NCBI GenBank assembly: GCA_002118135.1
Contig: BDIU01000100.1
Coordinates: 24,534-88,533 of the forward strand
DNA length: 64,000 nucleotides
Origin: Trebouxia sp. TZW2008
Taxonomy: Eukaryota; Chlorophyta; Trebouxiophyceae; Trebouxiales; Trebouxiaceae
Reading direction: 5' to 3'
Part shown: positions 1 through 16,036 of the stretch, piece after piece
How positions within the stretch are numbered: the first letter of the stretch is position 1
Layout of the letters: each line of letters begins with the position of its first letter
The notes under the pieces: model-generated
Told to the model about the DNA's origin: nothing
Database searches by the model: none
Seen by the model: the letters and a program-made list of their open reading frames with translations, nothing else
Position numbers and translations under genes: made by a program

Positions 1-981
1 AGCACGAGGCAGCTTGCACAAAGAAAGCGCTTGAAGCATGTCTTTAGGTTCAATGTTGTGCACAGTTGCAGAACCCAGTTTGCCGGGCTGCGGAGCTGCC
101 AGCATTGGACTCACTATAGCATGTTGCAAGTCAGCAATGACAGCATAGAATCCACCACACCTTCAAGCGCTTGATGCCCAGGAAATTTGATCGATATGCA
201 AGGCCAGCAAGGAGACCACAGCCGCCAGCCAGAGCGCTGCGCCATGTTGAGGAGGCCAGCAGCTGGATACCAGCTATGTATACAAAAGCCTGCAGGCAGA
301 TGGTTATGTCTGTCATGCGCTTGGACCTCAAGATGCAGCTGGCAAAACGTGCTGTTGCAAGCGAATTTCAAGTGCTCAGTGAAATGCTTTCGTTGGTGAG
401 AAGCTCTGACTTGAATATAACAAAATTCTGCAAGGTTTCGCAAGTTGACCTTGTAAGTCATAAATCTCTTTAATGCTGCATGAGGATACGGGAGCAACAG
501 GACTGCAGTTGTGGATGGTGCTGTTTGCAGTAAAGGGAACAGTGCTGCACTGAGTACTTGCCTTATCTGTCATCGGCAAGCCAAACAGGGTAAAGCGCTG
601 TGCTGGTGGAACGTCAAAGATGAAAGGGACGAAATTGGCAAAGATCAGGCCATACGGCCCTGCTGGCAATGCTGTGTGGGTGAGAGCCGTCACTGCCGTC
701 TGCAAAGCGTAGCTGATGGCGACAATGCTCGCTGTGCAGGCGCCATGCTTGCTTGAGCCTCTTTGTCGCTCAAAAAGCCGGAAATAGTACAGCAAAAGGG
801 TGCCGCAGGCGAGCTCTCCGGGATGCCGAAACACCAAGGACTGTGTGAACCAATGCAAGTAGGAAGGCGACTGATGACGGAAGCCGTGCGCTGCTTGTGC
901 TATGACTGATGACGAAAAGCTGGTCACCAACACGAACTTTGTCACTGGGGCTCCGGCAAAGCCGGCAGCTCCAGCATTCAT
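1..981 (-). CDS. UBAC2: UBAC2-like rhomboid pseudoprotease, 5' part (3 exons, continues past the left edge)
   Basis: Exons complement(<1..87, 161..289, 562..981); start ATG at 981. UBAC2 proteins are catalytically dead rhomboid-like membrane proteins of the ER, linked to ubiquitin-dependent protein handling, with a C-terminal UBA domain; here that end would lie outside the window. The N-terminal membrane segments follow the family order: 'LLLYYFRLFERQRGSSK' matches the family's conserved FRIFER/YGS block, followed by 'FANFVPFIFDVPP' and then 'VYIAGIQLLASS' and 'GCGLLAGLAYR' in exon 2. Intron 1 joins in phase only if it is a GC-AG intron (AAG|GCAAGT ... CTGCAG), which rejoins 'DK' to 'AFVYIAGIQ' as in the family. 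Exon 3 is assigned by phase and an acceptor only and is less certain. Gene starts head to head with the small gene at 1375. Confidence 0.88.
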
Positions 982-1374
982 GTCAACGACGCAGAGGCCT
1001 GTGTTGCACCGAGTCAGAGCATGTCAAGTGGTTGTAGCGCGCTCTCAGACACGCTACGTATCCGCGAATCAAAACCGACGCTGAGGGGCTCTAAAAGCTC
1101 GCAGTTTCAGCAGTCGCAGCTTTTCCTGGTGCTTAACGTGTTGCAATTTTGTCGGGTTGCCTGCTTGATGGCCAACACATGCAACTTGTCAACGATCATG
1201 CTCTTCGCTGTTGCTTGTCAACGAAGTCATGCCGGAAGTCATGACTAAGATTGCAGTTTGCCTGATTTCGACGAGCCGAGGGGCAAGCGTTGTAGCCAAA
1301 TTTGCCGAGCATGCGCAAGCGGAACATAGCGCGCGAGGTCAGCAACTGCAGCTACAGTACTGCGGTAAAAGCAG
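982..1374. promoter_or_regulatory. Intergenic region between two divergent genes
   Basis: 393 bp between the start codons of the UBAC2-like gene (-) and the 96-residue gene (+). It should hold both promoters and 5' UTRs. I see no TATA box or repeat that stands out. Confidence 0.4.
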
Positions 1375-1825
1375 ATGTCGAGCTCTGAGCAGGAGAACCC
1401 GGACATGTGGTCTAGTGCGGTAGGTCTTGATCCCTGCCTGTAGCTGGACTCTTGTTCTGCAGCTTCGCGTTGACTTTGGACATGCAGCCTTTCAGTGTTG
1501 CAATGTTAGGCGTGTAGGCGCATCACAAGGTTCCCGAGGATGCGTGGGAGTATCATACGAGGAAAGCCTTGAACGATGCCGCTTACAAGGAGCTGCAGTA
1601 TGTTCCATACAGCTCAACGATGCCTGTGCAGGCCAAGACAGACGAGCCCAAGTTCATGTGGGTGAGTAGATGTAACGTTAAGCTGTTGTGATCTTTTGTG
1701 ATGCTATTCTGCTGTTGCGTACGCAGCGACATGTTACTCAGGTGAAACGCCTGCTTGCAGAAGAAGAAGGGGCCTCGCTAATTCCAGGAATTATTTTGAA
1801 CAGCTGCACAATCAAAGCTGCCTAA
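1375..1825 (+). CDS. Small three-exon gene, 96 residues, function not recognised
   Basis: Exons 1375..1419, 1518..1661, 1727..1825 give an ATG-to-TAA protein of 96 residues with all introns in phase 0 and ordinary borders (GCG|GTAGGT...GTGTAG, TGG|GTGAGT...ACGCAG). The product begins MSSSEQENPDMW. It is hydrophilic with charged stretches such as 'HKVPEDAWEYHTRKALNDAA' and 'VKRLLAEEEG', and has no obvious membrane segment or transit peptide. The size and the Trp/Tyr/Lys-rich middle would fit a small accessory subunit of an organelle or ribosomal complex, but that is a guess. The alternative is a chance ORF chain; three in-phase introns with clean borders argue against it. Confidence 0.5.
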
Positions 1826-2237
1826 AATTGACTGTGCGCTGCTTCCGACATCAGGGAGCGTATGCGTCTTGAAAACCAGCAAGTACAGACACACTTGTAA
1901 GATTTAATGCATAAGGTTGTGCTTCTACTAAGCTATGACTGTGCAGCCTGTGACAGTTGCTGTCAGTCTATGCTTGCTGTCAGTTGTCGCTGAGCATGCA
2001 TGGCTGATCATGAGGTTGCAGCCGTGCACATGTTTCTCGTTGATCACCGCTTGCCGTGCCTGGCACTAGACCATCTTGATGCTGAACTAAATCCAAAGCT
2101 CTCCAGGCAGCGACATTGATTTGAAACAGCAGTGCCACGGTGTAAGCAGAAACAAGCAGGCGCTCTTCTGCACCTCGTGTAGGCAATCTGCCACCAACAC
2201 AATTAGTTGAGACCTCAAATTGCAACAGCGAAAAGGA
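1826..2237. other. Convergent intergenic spacer
   Basis: 412 bp between the 3' ends of the 96-residue gene (+) and DRC1 (-). Only scattered short ORFs; nothing recognisable. Confidence 0.5.
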
Positions 2238-8582
<6,345 letters not shown>

Positions 8583-9117
8583 GGTAGGAAATAGCTTCTC
8601 ACAGCCTCAGCCCTAGCGTAGACCTTGCCTCCAAACTTTCTTGAAAAGCAGATGCACAGACTGGCCGCCTAGGCTGGTCAGGCAGCGAAATGCGCTGGCA
8701 GCTTGCTCAAGCCTTGACCGAGCAGTCACGATTGACTCGCGTCACCGTAGCTTGCGGTGGGCCTTGACAGGGGGCACAGATCAGGAAAGAGAAGCAAGAG
8801 GAACGTGCAAGAAGTGTGAAGGTTGCTGGCAGTATGTTGCTCACAGAGCCCTGCGTTCTTGATGCTCGAACTTCAACAGAGTAGGTCAACAACAAATTTG
8901 GTCTCGGAGCGGCGCAGCAGCAAGAGCAAGCGAGCAATCACGTTGAGACTGACAACGGCGAAAGCGTTATGTACGTCTGCGTGACGGAAACTGTCATTTC
9001 ACGATCGGTTTGACGTATCGATCGACACGGCAGGTCAAGCGCGACAACGACCGTGCTGAACCGGACACATCCAAGCATGGCCTGCAGAATGTGAGGGAAA
9101 CATAGCTCGAACGACGA
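8583..9117. promoter_or_regulatory. Divergent intergenic region between DRC1 and FPGS
   Basis: 535 bp between the two start codons. No clear TATA box; no repeat or extra gene recognised. Confidence 0.4.
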
Positions 9118-12100
9118 ATGAATGACCCTGCCTACCAGGACGTTCTGCAAGCCTTGAACACCTTGATCTCAGAGAAGCCTAAAGCCGGGGACCGACAGGC
9201 ATATGAAGCAGCTTACCAGTCGATGTCAACCTATCTTGAGGTACTCAATCTTATGCTGTCGGTAAGAGCTGCGGCCCAGTGTGCTATCAGGGCTGCTGTT
9301 ACATTTGAGATGAACATGTTGTCTTCAATGCATGCAGAGATTGAGCCTAGTGACAGAACTGACCAAGCTGAAAGTGATCCACGTGGCAGGCACTAAGGGC
9401 AAGGTATATTTGAAATTCCACAAACATGTCAATGTCTTTTGGTATGCTGCCTCTGCCTGTTCTGGCTGCCAACACCATACTGCACTGTTTCCAGGGCTCT
9501 ACATGTGCGATGATAGAAAGCATGCTCCAAAAATGCGGGTACAAGACGGGCTTGTTTACCTCCCCCCACCTTGTGGATGTCAGGGAGCGCATACGACTCC
9601 AAGGGTGTGTGACACACAGAATGTTGCTTGCGTGGCCAGCACATATAGCATTTCTGCTCAGGCATGCAAGTGGTGCACCAAACGCTGTTACATACAGAAG
9701 GCTGCTTGTGTGGCCACCACTGTAGTGTTTCAGCTCAACCACACAAGTGATGTACCAACTGCTGTTACATACGGAAGGCTGCTTGTGTGGCCATTACATG
9801 TAATGCTTCAGCTCAGGTGTACAAGTGACGTGTCAATCGCAGGAGGCCCATAGCCATACCTCTGTTCATTCAGCACTTCTGGTCTTGCTTCAACAATCTG
9901 AAGGAGTATGAGCATGCTCACCCAGGCATGCCCGCATACTTCAGATTTATGACCATTCTGGGTGAGACATGTTAAGCTCAGCAAATGCAAGCATAAAAAC
10001 CAATGAGCTCAGCAGAGTTGGTGCAATTGGCAATGCTGGCATCTTTCAATCTTGTCATCAAAGCAGTGGCAATGTACCTGCACTGTATATTCTATATCTG
10101 CAAGCGCCTGCCAGTCAAGCATGCACAGCTGTCGCAAACAGGTAGTCGTCTACCACGTCTGGCTACACAATTGTACTGACCAGCTACCCATATTTTGACA
10201 AATGTGTGTTTATGCTTCCCATTGTTGCCAAAGAGAAAACCGAATTGCTGGATTGCACAATGATCACTGGTTACAGCCTTGAAGGTGTTTCTGGAGGAAA
10301 AAGTGGATGTGGCCATCCTTGAGGTTGGTGTTGGCGGCAGACTTGATGCCACTAACTGCATACCCAAGCCAATTGTGTGTGGCGTAACCTCACTGGGCTT
10401 TGATCACATGGAGCTGCTGGGGCACACTCTGCCGGTATGCTGCTGCATTGCTATTTGCAGCCAGCATGTTGTCTCAGCACCAAGTGTCATGCTATACACT
10501 TCACAGAGACTAGCTGACCTGCTCTCTCACAGCCATTGCAGTTGGCTGTCGCTATTATCGTGTGCACTGCAGCAGCACTGTTTGGTCATTGATTTATCTG
10601 CACACAGGCCTGTTACACGATCCTGAGGGCCTGTGTGGCCAGATCCAGTCACAGGCCTGTAACTTATGTCTGACAGCGCTGCAGGCAGACCATCCTTGCA
10701 AGCTTTGTAAGTTGCTAGCATGATCACTGTCAAACTCATTCCTTATCATTGCCAAAAGTGTTAGGCCCTTCTGGCCAGCAGGGTTGCAGTGTTTGTGATA
10801 ACAGGTTTATGGTCTGCATATGTGCAGCGATGTTGCCTGCTTGCTGCAGGAGATTGCAAGAGAGAAGGCCGGTATCTTCAAGGCAGGCGTGCCAGCCATC
10901 ACAGTGCAGCAGCCTGCAGATGCCCAACAAGCCCTGCAGGTATGCATCAACAGATTTGAAGCAAGGTTGGTACCTAGCTTTGTTGCATGCTGCCTGCTTG
11001 GCTTGTGACCAACATTGACCAAGGCATGGCCAGCTAGACATGTATCACTCAGCTCTGTGCATCATTTGCGCAGGAGCAGGCAAAGGCATTCCTGCATATG
11101 GTGAACTTTGCATGACTTCAAAGGTCCTACCATGAGCCTTGGTGCAGCTGATGCAAGACTTGTATCACAGTAGCATGCTCATCCGGTTCTGAATGGTTTC
11201 AGCATTCCAGATTAAGTTTTTGCATCACTTTCATGTGTATTGAGCATTCACTCATGTGGAATCTCTTGCACTGTGCACTGGAAATCTTGTTGTCCTGCAG
11301 GAAGTAGCTGAGAGGGTACAAGCGCCGCTGACCTTAGCTCCTGCCCTTAACCAAATTCACCCTACGCCCAACAGGCTTCCATAAGCTGGAGTTGGCTGGG
11401 GTGCACCAGCGCATGCACTCATGTTGAGTTTTGTGCTGCGCAGGAAGTAGCTGAGAGGGTACAAGCGGCGTTGACTCTAGCCCCCGCCCTAGATCAATTC
11501 ACCCTACCCCCCCAAGGCTTCCATCAGCTGGGGTTGGCGGGGGTGCACCAGCGCATCAATGCCTCCTTGGCTGTACAGCTGACGGCTCAATGGGAACAGG
11601 CAGCTGGCCACAGCTGTGGCAGTGCTGGCGCAGCTGGGGCGGCTGACAGAGCCGACCAGGTGGCAGCCTTCCAGCTGCCAGCGCCGTATGTTGACGGCCT
11701 GAGGGACTGTGTCTGGCCTGGTCGTGCTCAGGTACAATGTTGTGACCTTTACAAGTTGAACAGATTGCAAGATCGCTGGTTGAGTTCCACTGGCTCTTGC
11801 TTTGATAAGGCTGTGACTCATCCTTGTTTAGAGCAGCCGTCAATGCTGTATGTTGATGGCGTGGAGGACTGTATCTGGCCTATTTGAGCTCAGGTACACC
11901 ACTGTGCATCTGGCGCCCTTTGGCACTGACAGATGGGGTGTTGGAGTCTGACTGGGTGCAGCTGGTCATGCTTTGATGAGGCTGTCCTCAAACGCTTCCA
12001 GGGCAGTTGAAGATCATAGTTGCATTCTCGCTGTCGCTGTGTTGCACAGTGCTGGCAGATTTGTACTATCATTCCACAGCCATGCGGTTGATGATGGCTG

Positions 12101-15100
12101 TGTGTTAAGCTCTCCCGTGTCTGCTTTGTCACAAACTTGTTTCACTTGAAATGCTTTGCCTGATGGTCTCCTGATGAATGACAGCATTTGGCGCTGGAGG
12201 TTCATATCATGGTACTGTGTCTCAGGTGATACGGCATAGTTGGGCATCTGAGGACCCCTCAAACAGTGTGGGCACTTCAGAAAGTGCAAGCACATCAGAC
12301 AGTGCCAACACCACCTTTTTCTTGGACGGTGCTCATACACCAGAAAGCATGGAAACCTGTGCACAATGGTTTGTGGAGGCCTCACAGCGGCAGCAGGACG
12401 CTGATGTGCCTGCCAGCCAGCCTGGTGTTCCTCCACACCGCATCCTGCTGTTCAACTGCATGAAGGTCGGCTTCCTGACATGCTTTTTAGCGTCTTGCTT
12501 GATGTGCTGTCAAACTGCATGCAGGTTGTCTGCTTGATGTGCGATTCAAGGTACTGTTGATGTGCATGAAGGTCAGCCTCTTGACGTGCCTAGCTGTTCT
12601 AAATGTACAAAACCTAGCCTCATCATGGATCCAAGGCAGACAGAATCGCATGCATGCCCATCTCGAAGCATTGCATTTCTGGTAACATGTCAGAACTGCT
12701 TGTGCTATGTATGTTGTCTGCTGTTATCCAGATTGTCTTGCTGGCTGCAGTGCATGAGGATTGTGTCCTGCACAATCTCAGCAGCTTCATCGTCGCTGTG
12801 CTGACTTCAGCTCAACCCGCATATTTCACATCATGTTCAGAGTAAGCAGCAAACTGTCCACGCGCCTGCAGGAGCGCAACCCAGAGGCATTGCTGCACCC
12901 CTTCATGTCAGTGCTAGCTGCTCATGGACTGGGCTTCCAGCAGGCTTTGTTTGTGCCCCCTGAGTCCAGCTACCGTAAGCTGGGATCCACACAACAGCAC
13001 CAGGACCTGTCTTGGCAACATGGCCTGCAGCGTGTCTACCAATCGCATCTGTCTAGCAATCTCAAGGTCAGCTTTTTGTTCCATTTCAGGCTGCTTTTGA
13101 AATAAGAGCTTCCCTTGTGATGCCTAATAATGTCATTCTTTGTTGTTGTTTCTGCCCTGGTGTGTGAAAGATGCCAGGCGGTTCTGAACTGTATGTGGTT
13201 ACTGTGTTACTTGTGATAGTAGCTTTGTGTCATGCTTAGATGTAAGTCGATATTACATCTCAGCAGGAGGCCATTCACAATCTCAAGATTTCCCAAAAAA
13301 TGGCTGACGCAGCAGATGTGCGCTGGCAGCGCTCCAGAAGAATGCCAGCTGGTGCATCAGTATCGCTGCGGGATCCAATTCAAAGGTTCCCCTGATGTTG
13401 TAATGTCTGCAACGTAGCACTGATGCCAGGTTTGCGCAAATGTCAAAAGCTGTTACAACATGAGGTTTAGTGTGGTCTGTAGCTGAAGCTATATCTGTTG
13501 CATCTGAGCTGTGTAATTGCTCAGTGCTGACTGCCAAGTATTGCTGCGGGGTGCGAACTGTCCTCAGCAGCTGTTGAATCTGACAGTCGCTACCTGAGCT
13601 CATCAACACACAGCTAGGAAAGTTGCCGCATTGACAAGGGCTGAGAGCACCTGTCCAGAGGCCAGCACCCGTGTTCTCTGTTGCTGGTTGAGATGTTGTC
13701 TCGCGTCTTTCCCGCGTTGCGTGATCGGTAACTCTTGCTGAAGCAACGCCTGGAGGGTGCATTGCAATATTTCAACAACAAGCGCAGGGCAATGTGGTTC
13801 CTTCCAGAAAGTGCCTCAGCCCTTGTTGAGTTTTGCCAAATTGTGCCACAAATTTATTACCAGTTGACTAAACAGCCTTCATCCAGCTTTGTCAGCAGGC
13901 ACTGCACGGACAGATTCCCCATTCTCTGCTGATTGGATGCTTCTTGATGTGGCTGTTGATAGCACCACTGCTGAGCGTCCTGTAAAGAAGGACAACAACT
14001 CCTTTACGTGGTTGTTGACGGCAACACCTGCTGAGCGTCCTGTGAAGAAGGACAAAGGAGCCCTTCTGTACAGCATGCTGTTTACAGCTTTTGCACAATT
14101 GCAAAAAGGGAATCAAAAGCCAGAAAAGGTGTGTTGGCACACTTACCTAAATGCTGTTGTTAACTACAAGTATTACAAAATCGGGCTAGAATGCCGACAA
14201 CAAGCTTAGGGCCCTCTGCTGCATGGCAGGATGGCAGATTCTTGTGAGATAAATGGCAGGCTAGTGCATGATGTAGAAGCACGTTGTTGCACCCTGAATG
14301 CCAGGTCAAGTGGCAGATCACTGCATGATGGAATGGCAGATTATTGCATTTTCACATGGCGTGATTGCCATCAATGGCAATTTAAAGAATAAATGTCACA
14401 TTGCTTCATGATGCTGGCACAGGTGCCCATGGCAGATCTTGCAAATGCCACCTTTGCCAGGTCTTGAGGCCAGCCAAGATGCAGCACAAGGTGCTGTTCT
14501 GCCGTCCCTGAGAAATGTGTTACAGAATGGCAGATGACTGCATCATATGACAACTGGTTGGTGCGTGATGCAGGCCCAAGTGCCCAAGGCAGGCCTGCAG
14601 CAGATCACTGCATGGTAGAGACAACAGATCACAACACTTCATCACAACAGGTCACTTTGTGGTGCAGGCACAGGTGCCCAAGGCAGGCTTGCAAATGCCA
14701 CCTTTGCCAGGTCTTGAGGCCAGTCAAGATGCAGCACAAGGTGCTGTTCTGCCGTCCTTGAGAGCTACACTCAACTGGTTGCGGCGCTGTAGCCAAGAGC
14801 GTCCAAAGGCACCACTCCAGGTGTGTGTATTCGTTCCTTGCTGTAGTGATGCTCAATATAGTGACATTCTTGATGTAACAACAATGAAAGTGGGAAACAA
14901 GCACTGCATTCTGACTGCAATGATAATTTTGGCTTTAGTGAGAACATGATGTTGTGTCAAATTTCTTGGTAACAAACACATCTGTTACATCAAGACATCA
15001 CTGTATGCTGCTTTTGTTCAATGTGCCCAACAGCACCGCTACAGGTCTGTCTGCTCTGCTTTGAGCTGCATGCCTTCAGTCGTTTTAAATCATGGCGCAT

Positions 15101-15404
15101 AGATAGGGCATCTTGCTTGATGCTACAGTGACTTTTCTCTATAATGACTGCTTATAATGACTGCTTATAATGACTGCTTTGGTTCCCAAGAAATGTAACC
15201 GATTGTCCTTACTCAGAGGTGCCATTGCAGTCAGAATGCAGTGATTGGAAAACCGGTACGTTGTCCTTATGACCAGAATGTGTCCATGCAGAGGGAATTT
15301 ACTGTATTGCTGTTGAAGCATTGATTGCACTGCAGGTGCTTGTGACAGGGTCCTTGTATCTGGTTGGGGATGTTCTGAAACTGCTCAACAAAGCGCCAAT
15401 ATGA
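9118..15404 (+). CDS. FPGS: Folylpolyglutamate synthase (11 exons mapped)
   Basis: Exons 9118..9240, 9338..9403, 9495..9604, 9843..9961, 10277..10434, 10850..10939, 11444..11731, 12226..12465, 12872..13066, 14711..14820, 15336..15404. FPGS adds glutamates to tetrahydrofolates with ATP, retaining folate in cytosol, mitochondria and plastids. Diagnostic blocks: P-loop '[16 protein letters not shown]' (about residues 54-68), '[17 protein letters not shown]', 'FPGS-type [10 protein letters not shown]', '[16 protein letters not shown]', '[10 protein letters not shown]', '[18 protein letters not shown]', '[13 protein letters not shown]', 'RILLFNCMK' and C-terminal '[17 protein letters not shown]'. 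The first exon is cut at 9240, because '[19 protein letters not shown]' fits the family better than reading on to 9261. All junctions are in phase except exon 9 to 10, which is off by one phase, so a short exon in 13067-14710 may be missing. No clear transit peptide. Confidence 0.96.
9610..9838 (+). repeat. Three ~73-bp tandem repeats in FPGS intron 3
   Basis: Units share 'TTACATAC(A/G)GAAGGCTGCTTGTGTGGCC' and 'TTTCAGCTCA'-like blocks at about 9620, 9690 and 9765. The repeat sits between the donor of exon 3 and the acceptor of exon 4. Confidence 0.75.
11298..11421 (+). pseudogene. Exon echo: dead copy of FPGS exon 7 5' end
   Basis: Copies the acceptor CAG and the first ~115 bp of exon 7 (11444..), 143 bp upstream. 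It begins GAAGTAGCTGAGAGGGTACA exactly like the real exon but carries a TAA (where the real exon has TCA in 'CTTCCATCAG') and an indel. Confidence 0.9.
11800..11990 (+). pseudogene. Exon echo: dead copy of FPGS exon 7 3' end
   Basis: 'TATGTTGATGGCGTGGAGG' to 'CTCAGGTACAC' repeats the last ~45 bp and donor of exon 7 (11687-11737), but with an in-frame TGA. The following intron stretch (GAGTCTGACTGGG...TTTGATGAGGCTGT) is also duplicated. Confidence 0.85.
12440..12600 (+). repeat. Echoes of FPGS exon 8 donor region
   Basis: The exon 8 end 'AACTGCATGAAGGTCGGCTTCC' recurs as 'AACTGCATGCAGGTTGTC' near 12512 and 'GTGCATGAAGGTCAGCCTC' near 12561, each followed by TTGA(T/C)GTG. Confidence 0.7.
13256..13390 (+). 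other. Unassigned open segment with an exon-like acceptor in FPGS intron 9
   Basis: After CTCAGCAG at 13258-13265 a frame stays open for about 40 codons (reads '[17 protein letters not shown]...' then '[11 protein letters not shown]') to a possible donor CAAAG|GTTCCC. It does not resemble FPGS. It could be a skipped or cassette exon, a nested gene exon, or chance. Confidence 0.25.
13968..14065 (+). repeat. Two ~62-bp tandem units
   Basis: 'GCTGAGCGTCCTGTAAAGAA' at 13970 and 'GCTGAGCGTCCTGTGAAGAA' at 14030, both followed by GGACAA. Non-coding intron sequence of FPGS. Confidence 0.7.
14404..14520 (+). repeat. Exon echo: copy of FPGS exon 10 and its upstream intron
   Basis: The block from 'GGCACAGGTGCCCA' through 'CTTGCAAATGCCACCTTTGC', 'CAGGTCTTGAGGCCAG' and 'CAAGGTGCTGTTCTGCCGTC' at 14418-14512 repeats 14666-14760, the start of exon 10. 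The real exon stays open past '[12 protein letters not shown]'; this copy reads 'CCCTGAGAAATG' and then diverges. Confidence 0.88.
15124..15306. mobile_element. Mariner/pogo-like MITE in FPGS intron 10
   Basis: About 183 bp bounded by TA and imperfect terminal inverted repeats: left TACAGTGACTTTTCTCT, right (reverse complement) TACAGTAAATTCCCTCT. Inside are three 15-bp 'TATAATGACTGCT' units and a block 'CATTGCAGTCAGAATGCAG' shared with 19019-19254. The TA borders and TACAGT ends are typical of Tc1/mariner-pogo elements; there is no transposase. Confidence 0.6.
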
Positions 15405-16036
15405 CATTTGCATCAGCTTAGTGGTGTCACAGATACTTTTCAGCCCAAATGACCTCTGGGTCTCAAAGCGCCAATATGACAAAAGTTGGTCAAATCAGCA
15501 GACCTTGGCCTGTTTTGGGAGTCTGTGCCAACAAATGAGGTCCAGAGCCGATACGTCCCTGGACTTGTATCCAACTGTAAGATGGAAATGACAACTGGCA
15601 TGACTCACATCGATGTACTGGCGCAAGAAGCCGGAGCTACTTGCAGTCAAACTCCGTCTGAAGGCCGGAAGCTCCATGCATGCATCAAAATTCATGACTG
15701 AATCATGACAAGCAGCTGTTGTGAAAGAAGGAGGTAGCCGTGCCTTACGGTGGAAAAGGAGATTTTGACATGCTACAGCCAGACAAGTCATCTGACCGCT
15801 TGAATTGTAAAATGGCAATGAAGTATGTCTATCAGATTTAATCCATGTTATCGTGTCCATTGAAAAGCGCCAGGATCCCACCCTGACAAGCCTGCCATGC
15901 ATATGAACAAGCAATTGATGCATGCTGAGTCTACAGTTGACTGCCTTCTGGTCTCGGAGCAAGTGCAGGCACCAAACTTTGCTCGACGCCAGCGCACACG
16001 CTTTACAGTCAAGGAGGAGACCCGTTCGCCACTCAT
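15405..16036. other. FPGS-HEAT gene intergenic spacer
   Basis: 632 bp between tandem genes. At 15462-15480 'TCAAAGCGCCAATATGACA' repeats the FPGS stop-codon region (15389-15405), an echo of the terminal exon outside the gene. TGTAA, the usual chlorophyte poly(A) signal, occurs at 15576 and 15805. Nothing else recognised. Confidence 0.5.

Noticed and set aside
9241..9261. Extension of FPGS exon 1 to the GTAAGA donor at 9262
   Set aside because: It is in phase but inserts seven residues into a conserved region; cutting at GAG|GTACTC matches the family better. Could be an alternative splice.
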